DNA of 10,421 nt from Chloroflexota bacterium (GTDB lineage Bacteria; Chloroflexota; Limnocylindria; Limnocylindrales; CSP1-4). The notes beneath the pieces were generated by a model that did not search any database, was not told the DNA's origin, and saw only the letters and a program-made list of their open reading frames with translations. A program made the position numbers and the translations under genes. Below are positions 1 to 5,816 of this stretch, piece after piece (the stretch's first letter is position 1; each line of letters begins with the position of its first letter). The stretch spans positions 1-10,421 of the forward strand of contig JAKAHL010000048.1 of NCBI GenBank assembly GCA_021815005.1. Direction: 5' to 3'.

Positions 1-30
1 TGCGGCCGCCCGCCCTACGATGCGTCCACC

Positions 31-744
31 ATGAGCACGATCCTGGTTGTCGACGACGAGCCCCACATCCGCGAGATCGTCGGCTCGTACCTGGCCCGCG
101 AGGGCCACGAGGTCCGCTACGCGGCCGACGGCGACGCCGCCCTGGCGGCTGCGCTGGACGGCGACCCGGACCTGATCGTGCTCGACGTGATGCTGCCCGG
201 CAGGTCCGGCTTCGACGTCCTGCGCGATCTCCGCGCCGCCGGACGGCGCTCGGCGGTCATCCTGCTCACCGCCCGCGACGACGTGATCGACCGGGTGGCG
301 GGCCTCGAGATCGGCGCCGACGATTACGTCACCAAACCGTTCGAGCCGCGCGAGGTCGTGGCCCGGGTGGGAGCGGTCCTGCGCCGGCTCAGCGCCGCGG
401 CGCCGTCGGGACCGGCGAGCGCCTCGCCGAGCGCGGCGAGCGGGACGCGTCGCTACCTGGACCTCGAGATCGACGAGCCGGCCCGCGAGGTTCGCCGCGC
501 CGGCTCGGACCTCGGCCTGACCCGCGCCGAGTTCGACCTCCTGCAGGCCCTCGCGGAGCACCCGGGCGTCACCCTCAGCCGCGGCCAGCTGGGGGAGAGG
601 GTCTTCGGCGAGGCGTTCGACGCCTTCGACCGGACCATCGACACCCACGTGAAGAACCTGCGCCGCAAGCTCGGGCCCCGTGACGGCGGCCGCGACTACG
701 TCGAGACGATCCGCGGCGTCGGCTATCGGGCGGCGCGGGCGTGA
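31..744 (+). CDS. OmpR/PhoB-family response regulator
   Basis: DNA-binding response regulator of 237 residues, a normal length for the OmpR family. The receiver domain (about 1-120) shows the acidic pocket D8-D9, the phospho-acceptor D52 in the LDVMLPG segment, the switch residue T80 and the conserved K102 in TKPF. A linker of about 20 Ala/Ser/Pro residues (121-140) leads to a winged-helix domain (about 141-235) that ends in the typical THVKNLRRKL recognition helix and RGVGYR wing. By family knowledge, the kinase encoded next phosphorylates D52 and the dimer then binds direct repeats in promoters. The stop codon overlaps the kinase start by 4 bp (GTGA), so the two are translationally coupled. 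No convincing SD precedes the ATG, and only 30 bases upstream are visible, so its promoter and any autoregulatory site are outside or at the edge of the window. The signal and target genes cannot be told. Confidence 0.96.
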   Translation: MSTILVVDDEPHIREIVGSYLAREGHEVRYAADGDAALAAALDGDPDLIVLDVMLPGRSGFDVLRDLRAAGRRSAVILLTARDDVIDRVAGLEIGADDYVTKPFEPREVVARVGAVLRRLSAAAPSGPASASPSAASGTRRYLDLEIDEPAREVRRAGSDLGLTRAEFDLLQALAEHPGVTLSRGQLGERVFGEAFDAFDRTIDTHVKNLRRKLGPRDGGRDYVETIRGVGYRAARA

Positions 745-1895
745 TCGTCCGGCAGCTCCGGAGGCCCGGCCTCGCCGTGCGCCTCGCGGTGGCGTTCGCC
801 CTCGTGGCCATCGGGACGGCGGCGGCCGTGGCCGTGTTCGCGCCGCCCATCGTGGGTCGCGGGTTCGCGATGATGGAGGCTGGCGGGGCGTCAGCGCCGG
901 GGGCGGGCCCCTGGCGGGGACAGGGTGCGGGCCTCGGCAGTGCGGCCGGCGGCTACCTGGCCCAGGCGCAGCAGGAGGCCGCCGCGACCATCGCGCTCGT
1001 CGCGCTCGTCGCCGCGGCCATCGCCTCGCTGGTGGGCATCGTCATCGCCTGGTGGATCGCCCGGCCGCTCGTCCGCCTCGAGCAGGCCGCCGCCTCGGTG
1101 GCTGCCGGGGACCTCGCCGCCCGCTCGGGCGTCGCCGGCCGGGGCGACGAGCTAGGCTCCCTGGGGCGGTCCTTCGACGCCATGGCGGCCGACCTCGAGC
1201 GCAACGAGGCCGCGCGACGCCGGTTCTTCGCGGACGCCGCCCACGAGATGAAGACGCCCCTCGCGGTGATCGAGGCGACGACCGCCGCCGTTCTCGATGG
1301 CGTCTACGAGCACGACGACCGGCATCTCGCCACCATTCGCGACCAGGCGCGGCTCCTCGGGCGCGTCGTGGACGACCTGCGCACGGTGAGCCTGGCCGAG
1401 GCCGGGGCCCTGCCGCTGGCCCTCTCGGCCGTCCGTCCGGCCGAGCTCGTCGAGGGCGCGGTGCGCTCGTTCGCGGCGCGGGCCGAGGCGCGCGGCGTGG
1501 CGCTGGTGCCCGACCTCGGCGACCTTGCCGGGCTCGAGCTCCGGGCTGACCGGGACCGCATCGGCCAGGTGCTGGGCGCGCTGCTCGACAACGCGCTGCG
1601 CTACGCGCCGGACGGCAGCCGGATCACGGTGCGGGCGGAGCGGTCGCCCCTGCCCGGGGATGGCGTGCGCCTGGCGGTGCTCGACGAGGGCCGGGGGATC
1701 CCGCCCGACGACCTGCCGCGCGTCTTCGACCGGTTCTACCAGGCGGATCCCGCGCGGGACCGGGGCACGGCGACGTCCGGCCTCGGGCTCGCCATCGTCA
1801 GGGCCGTGGTGGAGGCACACGGCGGGCGCGCGGGGGCGGCGAGCCGCGAGGGCGGTGGCGCCATGGTCTGGATCGACCTGCCGGCTGTCGGCTGA
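741..1895 (+). CDS. Membrane sensor histidine kinase (HAMP, HisKA, HATPase)
   Basis: Partner kinase of the preceding regulator, 384 residues, starting at the GTG that overlaps the regulator's TGA. Two membrane helices (about 12-35 and 82-107) flank a short extracytoplasmic loop of about 46 residues. The loop is rich in Gly and Ala and has no Cys or His, so a large ligand-binding sensor domain is absent. A HAMP domain follows (about 104-156), then the HisKA dimerisation helix with H168 in AHEMKTPL. The ATP-binding domain has an N-box (N284 in LLDNALRYAP), G1 (D315, G317, G319), an F-box (RVFDRFYQ) and G2 (GLGLAIV from 347). All residues needed for autophosphorylation are present. With so small an external loop, the cue may be sensed in or at the membrane, which is an inference. 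It is an ordinary EnvZ/BaeS-like architecture, and the specific stimulus is unknown. Confidence 0.95.
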   Translation: MIVRQLRRPGLAVRLAVAFALVAIGTAAAVAVFAPPIVGRGFAMMEAGGASAPGAGPWRGQGAGLGSAAGGYLAQAQQEAAATIALVALVAAAIASLVGIVIAWWIARPLVRLEQAAASVAAGDLAARSGVAGRGDELGSLGRSFDAMAADLERNEAARRRFFADAAHEMKTPLAVIEATTAAVLDGVYEHDDRHLATIRDQARLLGRVVDDLRTVSLAEAGALPLALSAVRPAELVEGAVRSFAARAEARGVALVPDLGDLAGLELRADRDRIGQVLGALLDNALRYAPDGSRITVRAERSPLPGDGVRLAVLDEGRGIPPDDLPRVFDRFYQADPARDRGTATSGLGLAIVRAVVEAHGGRAGAASREGGGAMVWIDLPAVG

Positions 1896-1902
1896 GTCGG
1901 CG

Positions 1903-1927
1903 CGGCCGCGGGACGGGCCCGCGGCCG
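1903..1927. terminator. GC hairpin between convergent genes
   Basis: A perfect inverted repeat with a 10-bp stem (1903-1912 pairing with 1918-1927) and the 5-base loop ACGGG. It lies 7 bases after the histidine kinase stop and 18 bases from the end of the convergent 38-residue gene. It has no T-tract on either strand, so it is not a canonical intrinsic terminator. Position and symmetry suggest a bidirectional transcript end or 3' stabiliser. Confidence 0.5.
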
Positions 1928-1945
1928 ACGGGTCGCCGCGCGCCG

Positions 1946-2062
1946 CTACGAGCGCTTGGCGACGTTGACGCCCTTGAGGATCTTGAGGTTCAGGACGACG
2001 AACCGGAACGCCTGGAACAGCTTGAAGTTCATCCAGAACCGGTCGCGCGGGGTGATCTCCAT
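1946..2062 (-). CDS. Small basic hydrophobic protein, 38 residues
   Basis: An unrecognised short gene running from an ATG at 2062 to a TAG at 1946. A clear SD (CAGGAG) lies 8-9 bases upstream of the ATG, better than that of most genes here. The peptide begins MEITPRDRFW. From about residue 9 to 34 it alternates aromatic or aliphatic residues with Lys and Arg (KLFQAFRFVVLNLKILKG), giving 8 basic against 2 acidic residues. It has no signal peptide, no Cys, and no stretch long enough for a standard membrane helix. An amphipathic membrane-surface helix is the likeliest structure. It follows the SQR-type flavoprotein by 50 bases in the same direction and is probably co-transcribed with it. A role as a membrane tether or small subunit of that enzyme is inference only. 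Expression is not proven, but the SD, the position and the non-random composition support a real gene. Confidence 0.6.
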   Translation of the reverse strand: MEITPRDRFWMNFKLFQAFRFVVLNLKILKGVNVAKRS

Positions 2063-2112
2063 GGCGGCGACTCCTGGGGGCGCTTGGGGCGGGGCGGGGG
2101 AGGGTTGCGCGC

Positions 2113-3549
2113 TCACTCGGGGATGAACTGCCAGCCGAGGCCGCCCTTGAGCTTGTAGATGAACGTGGTGTGGAGCATGCGCTTCATCCACGCTCCCGCG
2201 AGGCCCATCTCGAGGTGGGTCACGAACAGGTCGCGGCCGCCCTCCTTCGGATAGCGGCGAAGGTCGGGCACCACGGGGTAGATCATGATCGTGGCGGCCG
2301 AGCCGTCCCAGAGCGAGTCGCCCATGGACGCGATGCAGGCGGCGTACATCTCGGTCATCCGCTCGCCGTGGGTCATCCGGCCGTGCTTGACGAGGTCGAT
2401 GATGTTGAGCGCCACGACGCGCCCGATGATCCCCGACACCATGCCGGTCCGGGGCGGCGCCGACGTGATGCTCATGCCGTTGGGGTTCGCGTGCGGCTGC
2501 GAGATCGGCCCTGGGGGCGCGAAGGCGATGCCGGCGGCGAAGATCTCCGGGTAGCGCGGATTCTGGTAGTGCTCCGGCCAGGCGTCCGGGTTGCGGATCA
2601 GCTCCTCGTACGGCAGGCCGTACGTCGCGTCCACCTTGACCATGCCGTTGGGTGCCAGCACGTCGGCCGAGAGGTCCGCGCCGTCCTTGCCGACGACCTT
2701 GAGCGGTTGGCCCAGGAAGCGCGGGATGAGCATCGCGAAGTCGTAGGGCGTCTCGCCCCGGCGGCCCTCGTAGTCCTCCCAGCGGATGGCCTCGGGGGTG
2801 ACCTCGGTGACGCCGGTCTGGACCTGGTGCCGGATCCCGTACTCCTTGAACGCCGCCTCGATGAACGCCGCGCTCGAGACCGTCTTGCCTCCGCGCCGGA
2901 CCTCCACCCCGCGGACGCCGAAGTCGCCGACGGCCCGCTCGTTGGACAGCCAGAGCAGGTCCGCGTTCTCGCGCACGCCCCGGCGCACCAGGTCCTTGTG
3001 GATGTTGGTGATGTACTCGAAGGCCGCGCCCTGGCAGGTGGCGCCCGGATGCCCGGTGCCCACGACGAAGCGCCGCTTCTCGCCCTTCCTGAGCCGCTCG
3101 ACCTCGGCGAGGTAGCGGTCCCGGGCGTGCTCCGCGTGCGGCCCGGTGCAGATGGACTCGGTGTGCCCGCGGTCCGGCCCCAGGCCGGGCGTCCCGGCGA
3201 AGTCGAGCCTCGGGCCGGTCGCGACGATCAGGTAGTCGTAGTCCACGCGTGCGTCGGCCGGGCTCCCGTCGGCCGGCTCCACGACGACGTACCGCTCGTC
3301 CGGGTGGATCTCCGTGGCCGCGCCCAGGATGAAGCGGACGCCGAACTTCCGGTACACGGGCCGGAGGGCGAACTGGGTCTTGGCCAGCGGCATCCGGCCC
3401 ACTCCCACCCAGACCCACGAGGGCACGTAGGAGAATGTCTCGAGCCGGTTGACGACCGTGACCTCATGGCTTTTGCCGAGCTTGCTGCCGAGGTACAGGG
3501 CTGCCGTGTGGCCGGCGAAACCTGCGCCCAGAATGGCGACGCGAGCCAT
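2113..3549 (-). CDS. Sulfide:quinone oxidoreductase-type flavoprotein
   Basis: FAD-dependent oxidoreductase of 478 residues in the SQR / flavocytochrome c sulfide dehydrogenase branch. These are peripheral membrane enzymes that oxidise sulfide to sulfane sulfur and pass electrons to quinone. The N-terminal dinucleotide-binding motif is GAGFAG (8-13), and YDYLIVATG (104-112) is the second nucleotide-site strand. Two cysteines sit where SQR carries its redox pair: C134 in SICTGPHAE and C172 in PGATCQGAAFEY. The third SQR cysteine, normally in a GVCxAxPP-like segment, aligns with A343 in AAGIAFAPPGP. The only other Cys is C405. The C-terminal tail (about 440-478) is the aromatic, basic stretch expected for membrane attachment. 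Two ATGs are adjacent. The second (3547-3549) is preferred because GGAGG at 3554-3558 lies 4 bases from it and only 1 from the first. An NADH dehydrogenase-like relative is the main alternative, but the two Cys contexts favour SQR-type. Confidence 0.85.
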   Translation of the reverse strand: MARVAILGAGFAGHTAALYLGSKLGKSHEVTVVNRLETFSYVPSWVWVGVGRMPLAKTQFALRPVYRKFGVRFILGAATEIHPDERYVVVEPADGSPADARVDYDYLIVATGPRLDFAGTPGLGPDRGHTESICTGPHAEHARDRYLAEVERLRKGEKRRFVVGTGHPGATCQGAAFEYITNIHKDLVRRGVRENADLLWLSNERAVGDFGVRGVEVRRGGKTVSSAAFIEAAFKEYGIRHQVQTGVTEVTPEAIRWEDYEGRRGETPYDFAMLIPRFLGQPLKVVGKDGADLSADVLAPNGMVKVDATYGLPYEELIRNPDAWPEHYQNPRYPEIFAAGIAFAPPGPISQPHANPNGMSITSAPPRTGMVSGIIGRVVALNIIDLVKHGRMTHGERMTEMYAACIASMGDSLWDGSAATIMIYPVVPDLRRYPKEGGRDLFVTHLEMGLAGAWMKRMLHTTFIYKLKGGLGWQFIPE

Positions 3550-3661
3550 CATTCCTCCGTTCGTCTGCGCATCGGGCCGAGCCGTGGCGGCGCGTGCCGC
3601 GGGAGGACGCGGTCCGAACACTAGGCGCGCCCGGAGGCTTGCGCAACGGTCCGCTTTCCTG

Positions 3662-3676
3662 CTACTGTGACAGTAG
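3662..3676. promoter_or_regulatory. Perfect 15-bp palindrome, probable operator
   Basis: CTACTGT-G-ACAGTAG is a perfect 7-bp inverted repeat around one central base. It lies about 40 bases upstream of the glutaredoxin start and about 110 bases upstream of the flavoprotein start, in the only AT-containing stretch of the divergent region. The symmetry and place are typical of a binding site for a dimeric regulator. No regulator gene lies next to it, and the family that binds it cannot be named from the sequence. Confidence 0.55.
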
Positions 3677-3698
3677 TTGCGCAAATACGCAATTACAA
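3670..3698 (-). promoter_or_regulatory. Possible promoter of the SQR-type gene
   Basis: On the minus strand, TTGTAA (3698-3693) and TACTGT (3675-3670) are separated by exactly 17 bases, which is acceptable for a sigma-70-type -35/-10 pair. This would start transcription near 3663 and give a leader of about 110 bases. The -10 box lies inside the 15-bp palindrome and the spacer contains the TTGCG/CGCAA dyad, so a bound regulator would block the polymerase. The -10 match is weak, so this is tentative. Confidence 0.35.
3677..3692. promoter_or_regulatory. TTGCG-N6-CGCAA dyad
   Basis: An inverted repeat of 5 bp with a 6-base spacer directly abuts the 15-bp palindrome. Its left part, TTGCGCAA (3677-3684), is itself an 8-bp palindrome and recurs exactly at 3639-3646, 38 bp upstream. 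Two identical elements plus the adjoining dyad suggest a second protein-binding site in the divergent promoter region. Winged-helix repressors often use dyads of this kind, but the identity is not established. Confidence 0.45.
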
Positions 3699-3716
3699 GC
3701 AGGGAACCGTCGAACC

Positions 3717-3986
3717 ATGTCGAACCCGACACCCACCGCCCGGCCGCACCGGGTTATCGTCTTCTCGACGCCGTCATGCCCCTGGTGCACCAAGGCCAAG
3801 ACCTACCTGCGCGGGCGCGGCGTCCCCTTCCGTGACGTGGACGTCAGCCGGGACGCGGCTGCCGCCCGCGACCTCGTCCGCCGCACGGGCCAGATGGGCG
3901 TGCCGGTGATCGAGATCGACGGCCGCCCGATCGTCGGATTCGACCAGGCGCGCATCGACTCGATGCTCGGCCTTCGCCCCAACTGA
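3717..3986 (+). CDS. Glutaredoxin-like protein, YruB type
   Basis: Small thiol-disulfide oxidoreductase of 89 residues, the normal length for single-domain glutaredoxins. Strand 1 (RVIVFSTPS) leads to the redox motif CPWC (21-24). The cis-proline loop GVPVI has P63, and a GF motif (74-75) follows in the glutathione or thiol-binding region. The TGQMGVPVIEIDG and VGFD segments resemble the YruB-family glutaredoxin-like proteins rather than NrdH. Its expected role is the reduction of protein disulfides or persulfides in the cytoplasm. The ATG at 3717 is chosen because AGGGA (3701-3705) lies 11 bases upstream and the glutaredoxin fold begins about ten residues in. An in-frame extension to 3594 would run through the divergent operator region and is unlikely. 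It is the first gene of a run with groES 29 bases downstream. Facing an SQR-type enzyme, it may handle sulfane sulfur or thiol repair, which is an inference. Confidence 0.93.
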   Translation: MSNPTPTARPHRVIVFSTPSCPWCTKAKTYLRGRGVPFRDVDVSRDAAAARDLVRRTGQMGVPVIEIDGRPIVGFDQARIDSMLGLRPN

Positions 3987-4015
3987 GCCGTCCTCGACCA
4001 CAAGGAGAAGCACTC

Positions 4016-4303
4016 GTGTCTGAGACCGTCCAGCCCCTCGGCAGCCGTGTCCTCGTCCTCGTCCTGGCCCAGGAGAACCGGACCGCGTCCGGCCTGGTGA
4101 TCCCCGACACCGCCAAGGAGAAGCCGCAGCGCGGCGAGGTCGTGGCGATTGGCGACGACACCGAGACGATCAAGGTCAAGGTGGGCGAGCGCGTCCTGTT
4201 CCCCAAGTACACCGGCACCGAGATCAAGATCGACGACAAGGACCACCTGATCATCGAGAGCACGGACCTGCTCGCGGTCCTGCGCGACGGCGCCACCGCC
4301 TGA
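4016..4303 (+). CDS. groES: Co-chaperonin GroES (Hsp10)
   Basis: GroES-type 10-kDa co-chaperonin of 95 residues, the family's usual length. It begins at a GTG with an ideal SD (AAGGAG, 4002-4007) 8 bases upstream. The barrel start VQPLGSRVLV, the mobile-loop region around ENRTASGLVIPDTAKEKPQ (20-38), the RGEVVAIG strand and the closing VGERVLFPKYTGTEIKIDD segment are all recognisable. The mobile-loop hydrophobic tripeptide that docks on GroEL is present as LVI. Family role: the heptameric lid of the GroEL folding chamber in the cytoplasm. Unusually, no groEL follows. Instead a flavoprotein gene begins one base after the stop. No CIRCE-type element was noticed upstream. It could be a second GroES copy serving the redox genes, or the sole groES separated from groEL. 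The window cannot tell which. Confidence 0.93.
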   Translation: MSETVQPLGSRVLVLVLAQENRTASGLVIPDTAKEKPQRGEVVAIGDDTETIKVKVGERVLFPKYTGTEIKIDDKDHLIIESTDLLAVLRDGATA

Positions 4304-4304
4304 G

Positions 4305-5504
4305 ATGGGCGCCCCGTCTGAGCCCGCCGTCGCGGGCCCCCTCAGGGCCCTCGTCCTCGGCGGCGGGTTCGCGGGCGTGGAGGCCGCCGCCGGCCTCGCG
4401 CGATCGAGCCGTTTCGACGTCACGCTCGTCTCGGATCGCGACTTCCTGTACCTGAACCCCGTCTCCATCTGGATCCCCGTCCGCGGGATGGAGCCGGATG
4501 GCGCTCGCGTCCCCCTGCGCGAGATCGCCCAGCGGCGCGGGTTCCGGCTCGTGGTGGACCGCGTGGAGGCCATCCGCTCGGCTGACCACACCGTCCGCCT
4601 CGCGGGCGGCGACCTCGGCTATGACTACCTCGTCATCGCGCTTGGCGGCGCGAAGCTCCAGCCCAAGGGCGTCGAGCACTCCTACTCGATCTGTGGCGCC
4701 CCGGACACGGCGCTCGCGATCCGGGATCGGCTCGACGCGCTCCTCGCCACGGGGAGCGGCTCGATCGCCTGCGGCTTCGGGGGCAACCCCAGGGACCGCT
4801 CGGCCGTGCGCGGCGGCCCTGCCTTCGAGCTCCTGTTCAACATCGACCAGATGCTGCGACGGAGGGGCGCGCGCGACAGGTTCACCCTCACGTTCTTCGC
4901 GCCGATGGCGGAGCCGGGCGAGCGCATGGGCCCCCGCGCCATGAGCCTCACCGGCGCCATGCTGGGCAAGAGCGGCATCGGCTCGCGGACCGGCACGCCC
5001 ATCGCCAGCTTCGACGAGGCCGGCGTCGCCTTCACCGACGGCTCGCGCCTCGAGGCGGACCTCGTCCTGTTCATCCCCGCCGCCTCGGGCCACCCGGTCC
5101 TCGCCGCGTCGGACCTGCCGCTCAACGAGGCGGGCTTCGTGCGGATCGACGACCACGGGTTGGTGCACGGCACCACCGACGTCTACGCCGCCGGTGACGT
5201 GGCGGCGCTCGAGGGCCCGGAGTGGCTGGCCAAGCAGGGCCACACGGCGGAGGCCATGGCCCGCAACGCCGCGGCGAACATCATCGCGGCCGAGCGCGGC
5301 AGCTCCGAGCGCAAGGGCTACCAGGCGCACCTGTCGATCGTCTGCCTGATGGACGTCGGCAATGGTGCGGCGATGATCTACCGCGGCCGCAGGCGGAACT
5401 TCGTCGTCCCGCTCCCGGTCGTGGGTCACTGGATGAAGCGGGCCTGGGGTGTGTACGCGCGCTTGACAAAGCTCGGCCGGATGCGCCGCCTCCCCGGCCT
5501 GTAG
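4305..5504 (+). CDS. SQR-like NAD/FAD oxidoreductase lacking the Cys pair
   Basis: Two-dinucleotide-binding-domain flavoprotein of 399 residues. It has the FAD motif GGGFAG (19-24), the second strand YDYLVIALGG (106-115) and the late FAD motif YAAGDVA (294-300), which is diagnostic for the pyridine nucleotide-disulfide oxidoreductase superfamily. The layout follows SQR and its relatives: SICGAPDTA (C130) sits where SQR has its first Cys, and GPAFELLFNID (171-181) aligns with the second-Cys segment but has no Cys there. C156 and C347 are the only others. The basic C-terminal tail with WMKR and Arg/Lys clusters (377-396) suggests membrane-surface binding, as in the divergent paralogue, which has a similar AWMKRML segment. 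It therefore probably passes electrons from a donor such as NAD(P)H to quinone or another acceptor. Sulfide chemistry is doubtful. The ATG lies one base after the groES stop, implying coupling. The substrate is unknown. Confidence 0.85.
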   Translation: MGAPSEPAVAGPLRALVLGGGFAGVEAAAGLARSSRFDVTLVSDRDFLYLNPVSIWIPVRGMEPDGARVPLREIAQRRGFRLVVDRVEAIRSADHTVRLAGGDLGYDYLVIALGGAKLQPKGVEHSYSICGAPDTALAIRDRLDALLATGSGSIACGFGGNPRDRSAVRGGPAFELLFNIDQMLRRRGARDRFTLTFFAPMAEPGERMGPRAMSLTGAMLGKSGIGSRTGTPIASFDEAGVAFTDGSRLEADLVLFIPAASGHPVLAASDLPLNEAGFVRIDDHGLVHGTTDVYAAGDVAALEGPEWLAKQGHTAEAMARNAAANIIAAERGSSERKGYQAHLSIVCLMDVGNGAAMIYRGRRRNFVVPLPVVGHWMKRAWGVYARLTKLGRMRRLPGL

Positions 5505-5589
5505 ACCGATGTATCCATTCGGACGCTGACCGCGTCTATGGCATAGAGGTCCCGTTTTGGGGCCTGAGTGCCCAAGGAGGAACCCCCAA

Positions 5590-5802
5590 ATGCGTCTCGC
5601 CCAGAACGAGTCCACCGCCGATCGCGCCGTCCGCGTCGTCGTCGGCGTCATCCTCGCTGCCCTTGCCCTGGCGGGCGTCGCCAGCGGCGTCCTCGCGATC
5701 GTCGCGTGGGTCCTGGCGGTGGTCCTGGTCTTCACGGGCCTGACCGGCTTCTGCGCGCTCTACGCGCTGGTCGGCTTCAGCACGCGGCCCAAGACCCGCT
5801 GA
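5590..5802 (+). CDS. DUF2892 (YgaP transmembrane-like) membrane protein
   Basis: Small inner-membrane protein of 70 residues. The ATG at 5590 is supported by a perfect AAGGAGG (5574-5580) with a 9-base spacer. An upstream in-frame TTG at 5557 is not needed. The NESTADRAVRVVVG start, two hydrophobic helices (about 15-33 and 35-52) and the ending TGLTGFCALYALVGFST with C55 match the DUF2892 family. Its best-known member is the membrane part of the rhodanese YgaP. The family is often found next to rhodanese and sulfur genes, and its biochemical role is unclear. The 85-base gap upstream (5505-5589) holds the SD and a short 11-bp palindrome CTATG-G-CATAG (5536-5546), so this gene may start a new transcript. 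No clear -35/-10 pair was found. The sigma-factor gene follows after 14 bases. Confidence 0.88.
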   Translation: MRLAQNESTADRAVRVVVGVILAALALAGVASGVLAIVAWVLAVVLVFTGLTGFCALYALVGFSTRPKTR

Positions 5803-5816
5803 CCGGCGCTCGCTCG

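Noticed and set aside
2170..3624. Long open frame of about 480 codons on the plus strand, opposite the SQR-type gene
   Set aside because: It mirrors the codon structure of the minus-strand gene, has no recognisable domain and is rich in Arg, Ala, Val and His as expected of an antisense shadow in GC-rich DNA.
3594..3716. In-frame upstream extension of the glutaredoxin gene
   Set aside because: It crosses the palindromes and putative promoter and lies outside the glutaredoxin fold. The ATG at 3717 has an acceptable SD.
5463..5468. Perfect TTGACA -35 box near the end of the second flavoprotein gene
   Set aside because: It is inside coding sequence (Leu-Thr-Lys codons) and no -10-like hexamer lies 16-18 bases downstream.
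4251..5735. Minus-strand open frame of about 490 codons over the second flavoprotein
   Set aside because: Low-complexity composition with no motif. The plus-strand gene has clear FAD motifs and tight spacing to groES.
5568..5816. Upstream extension of the sigma-factor frame, including a GTG at 5706
   Set aside because: It would overlap most of the DUF2892 gene in another frame and gives Gly/Pro/Arg-rich sequence with no sigma similarity.
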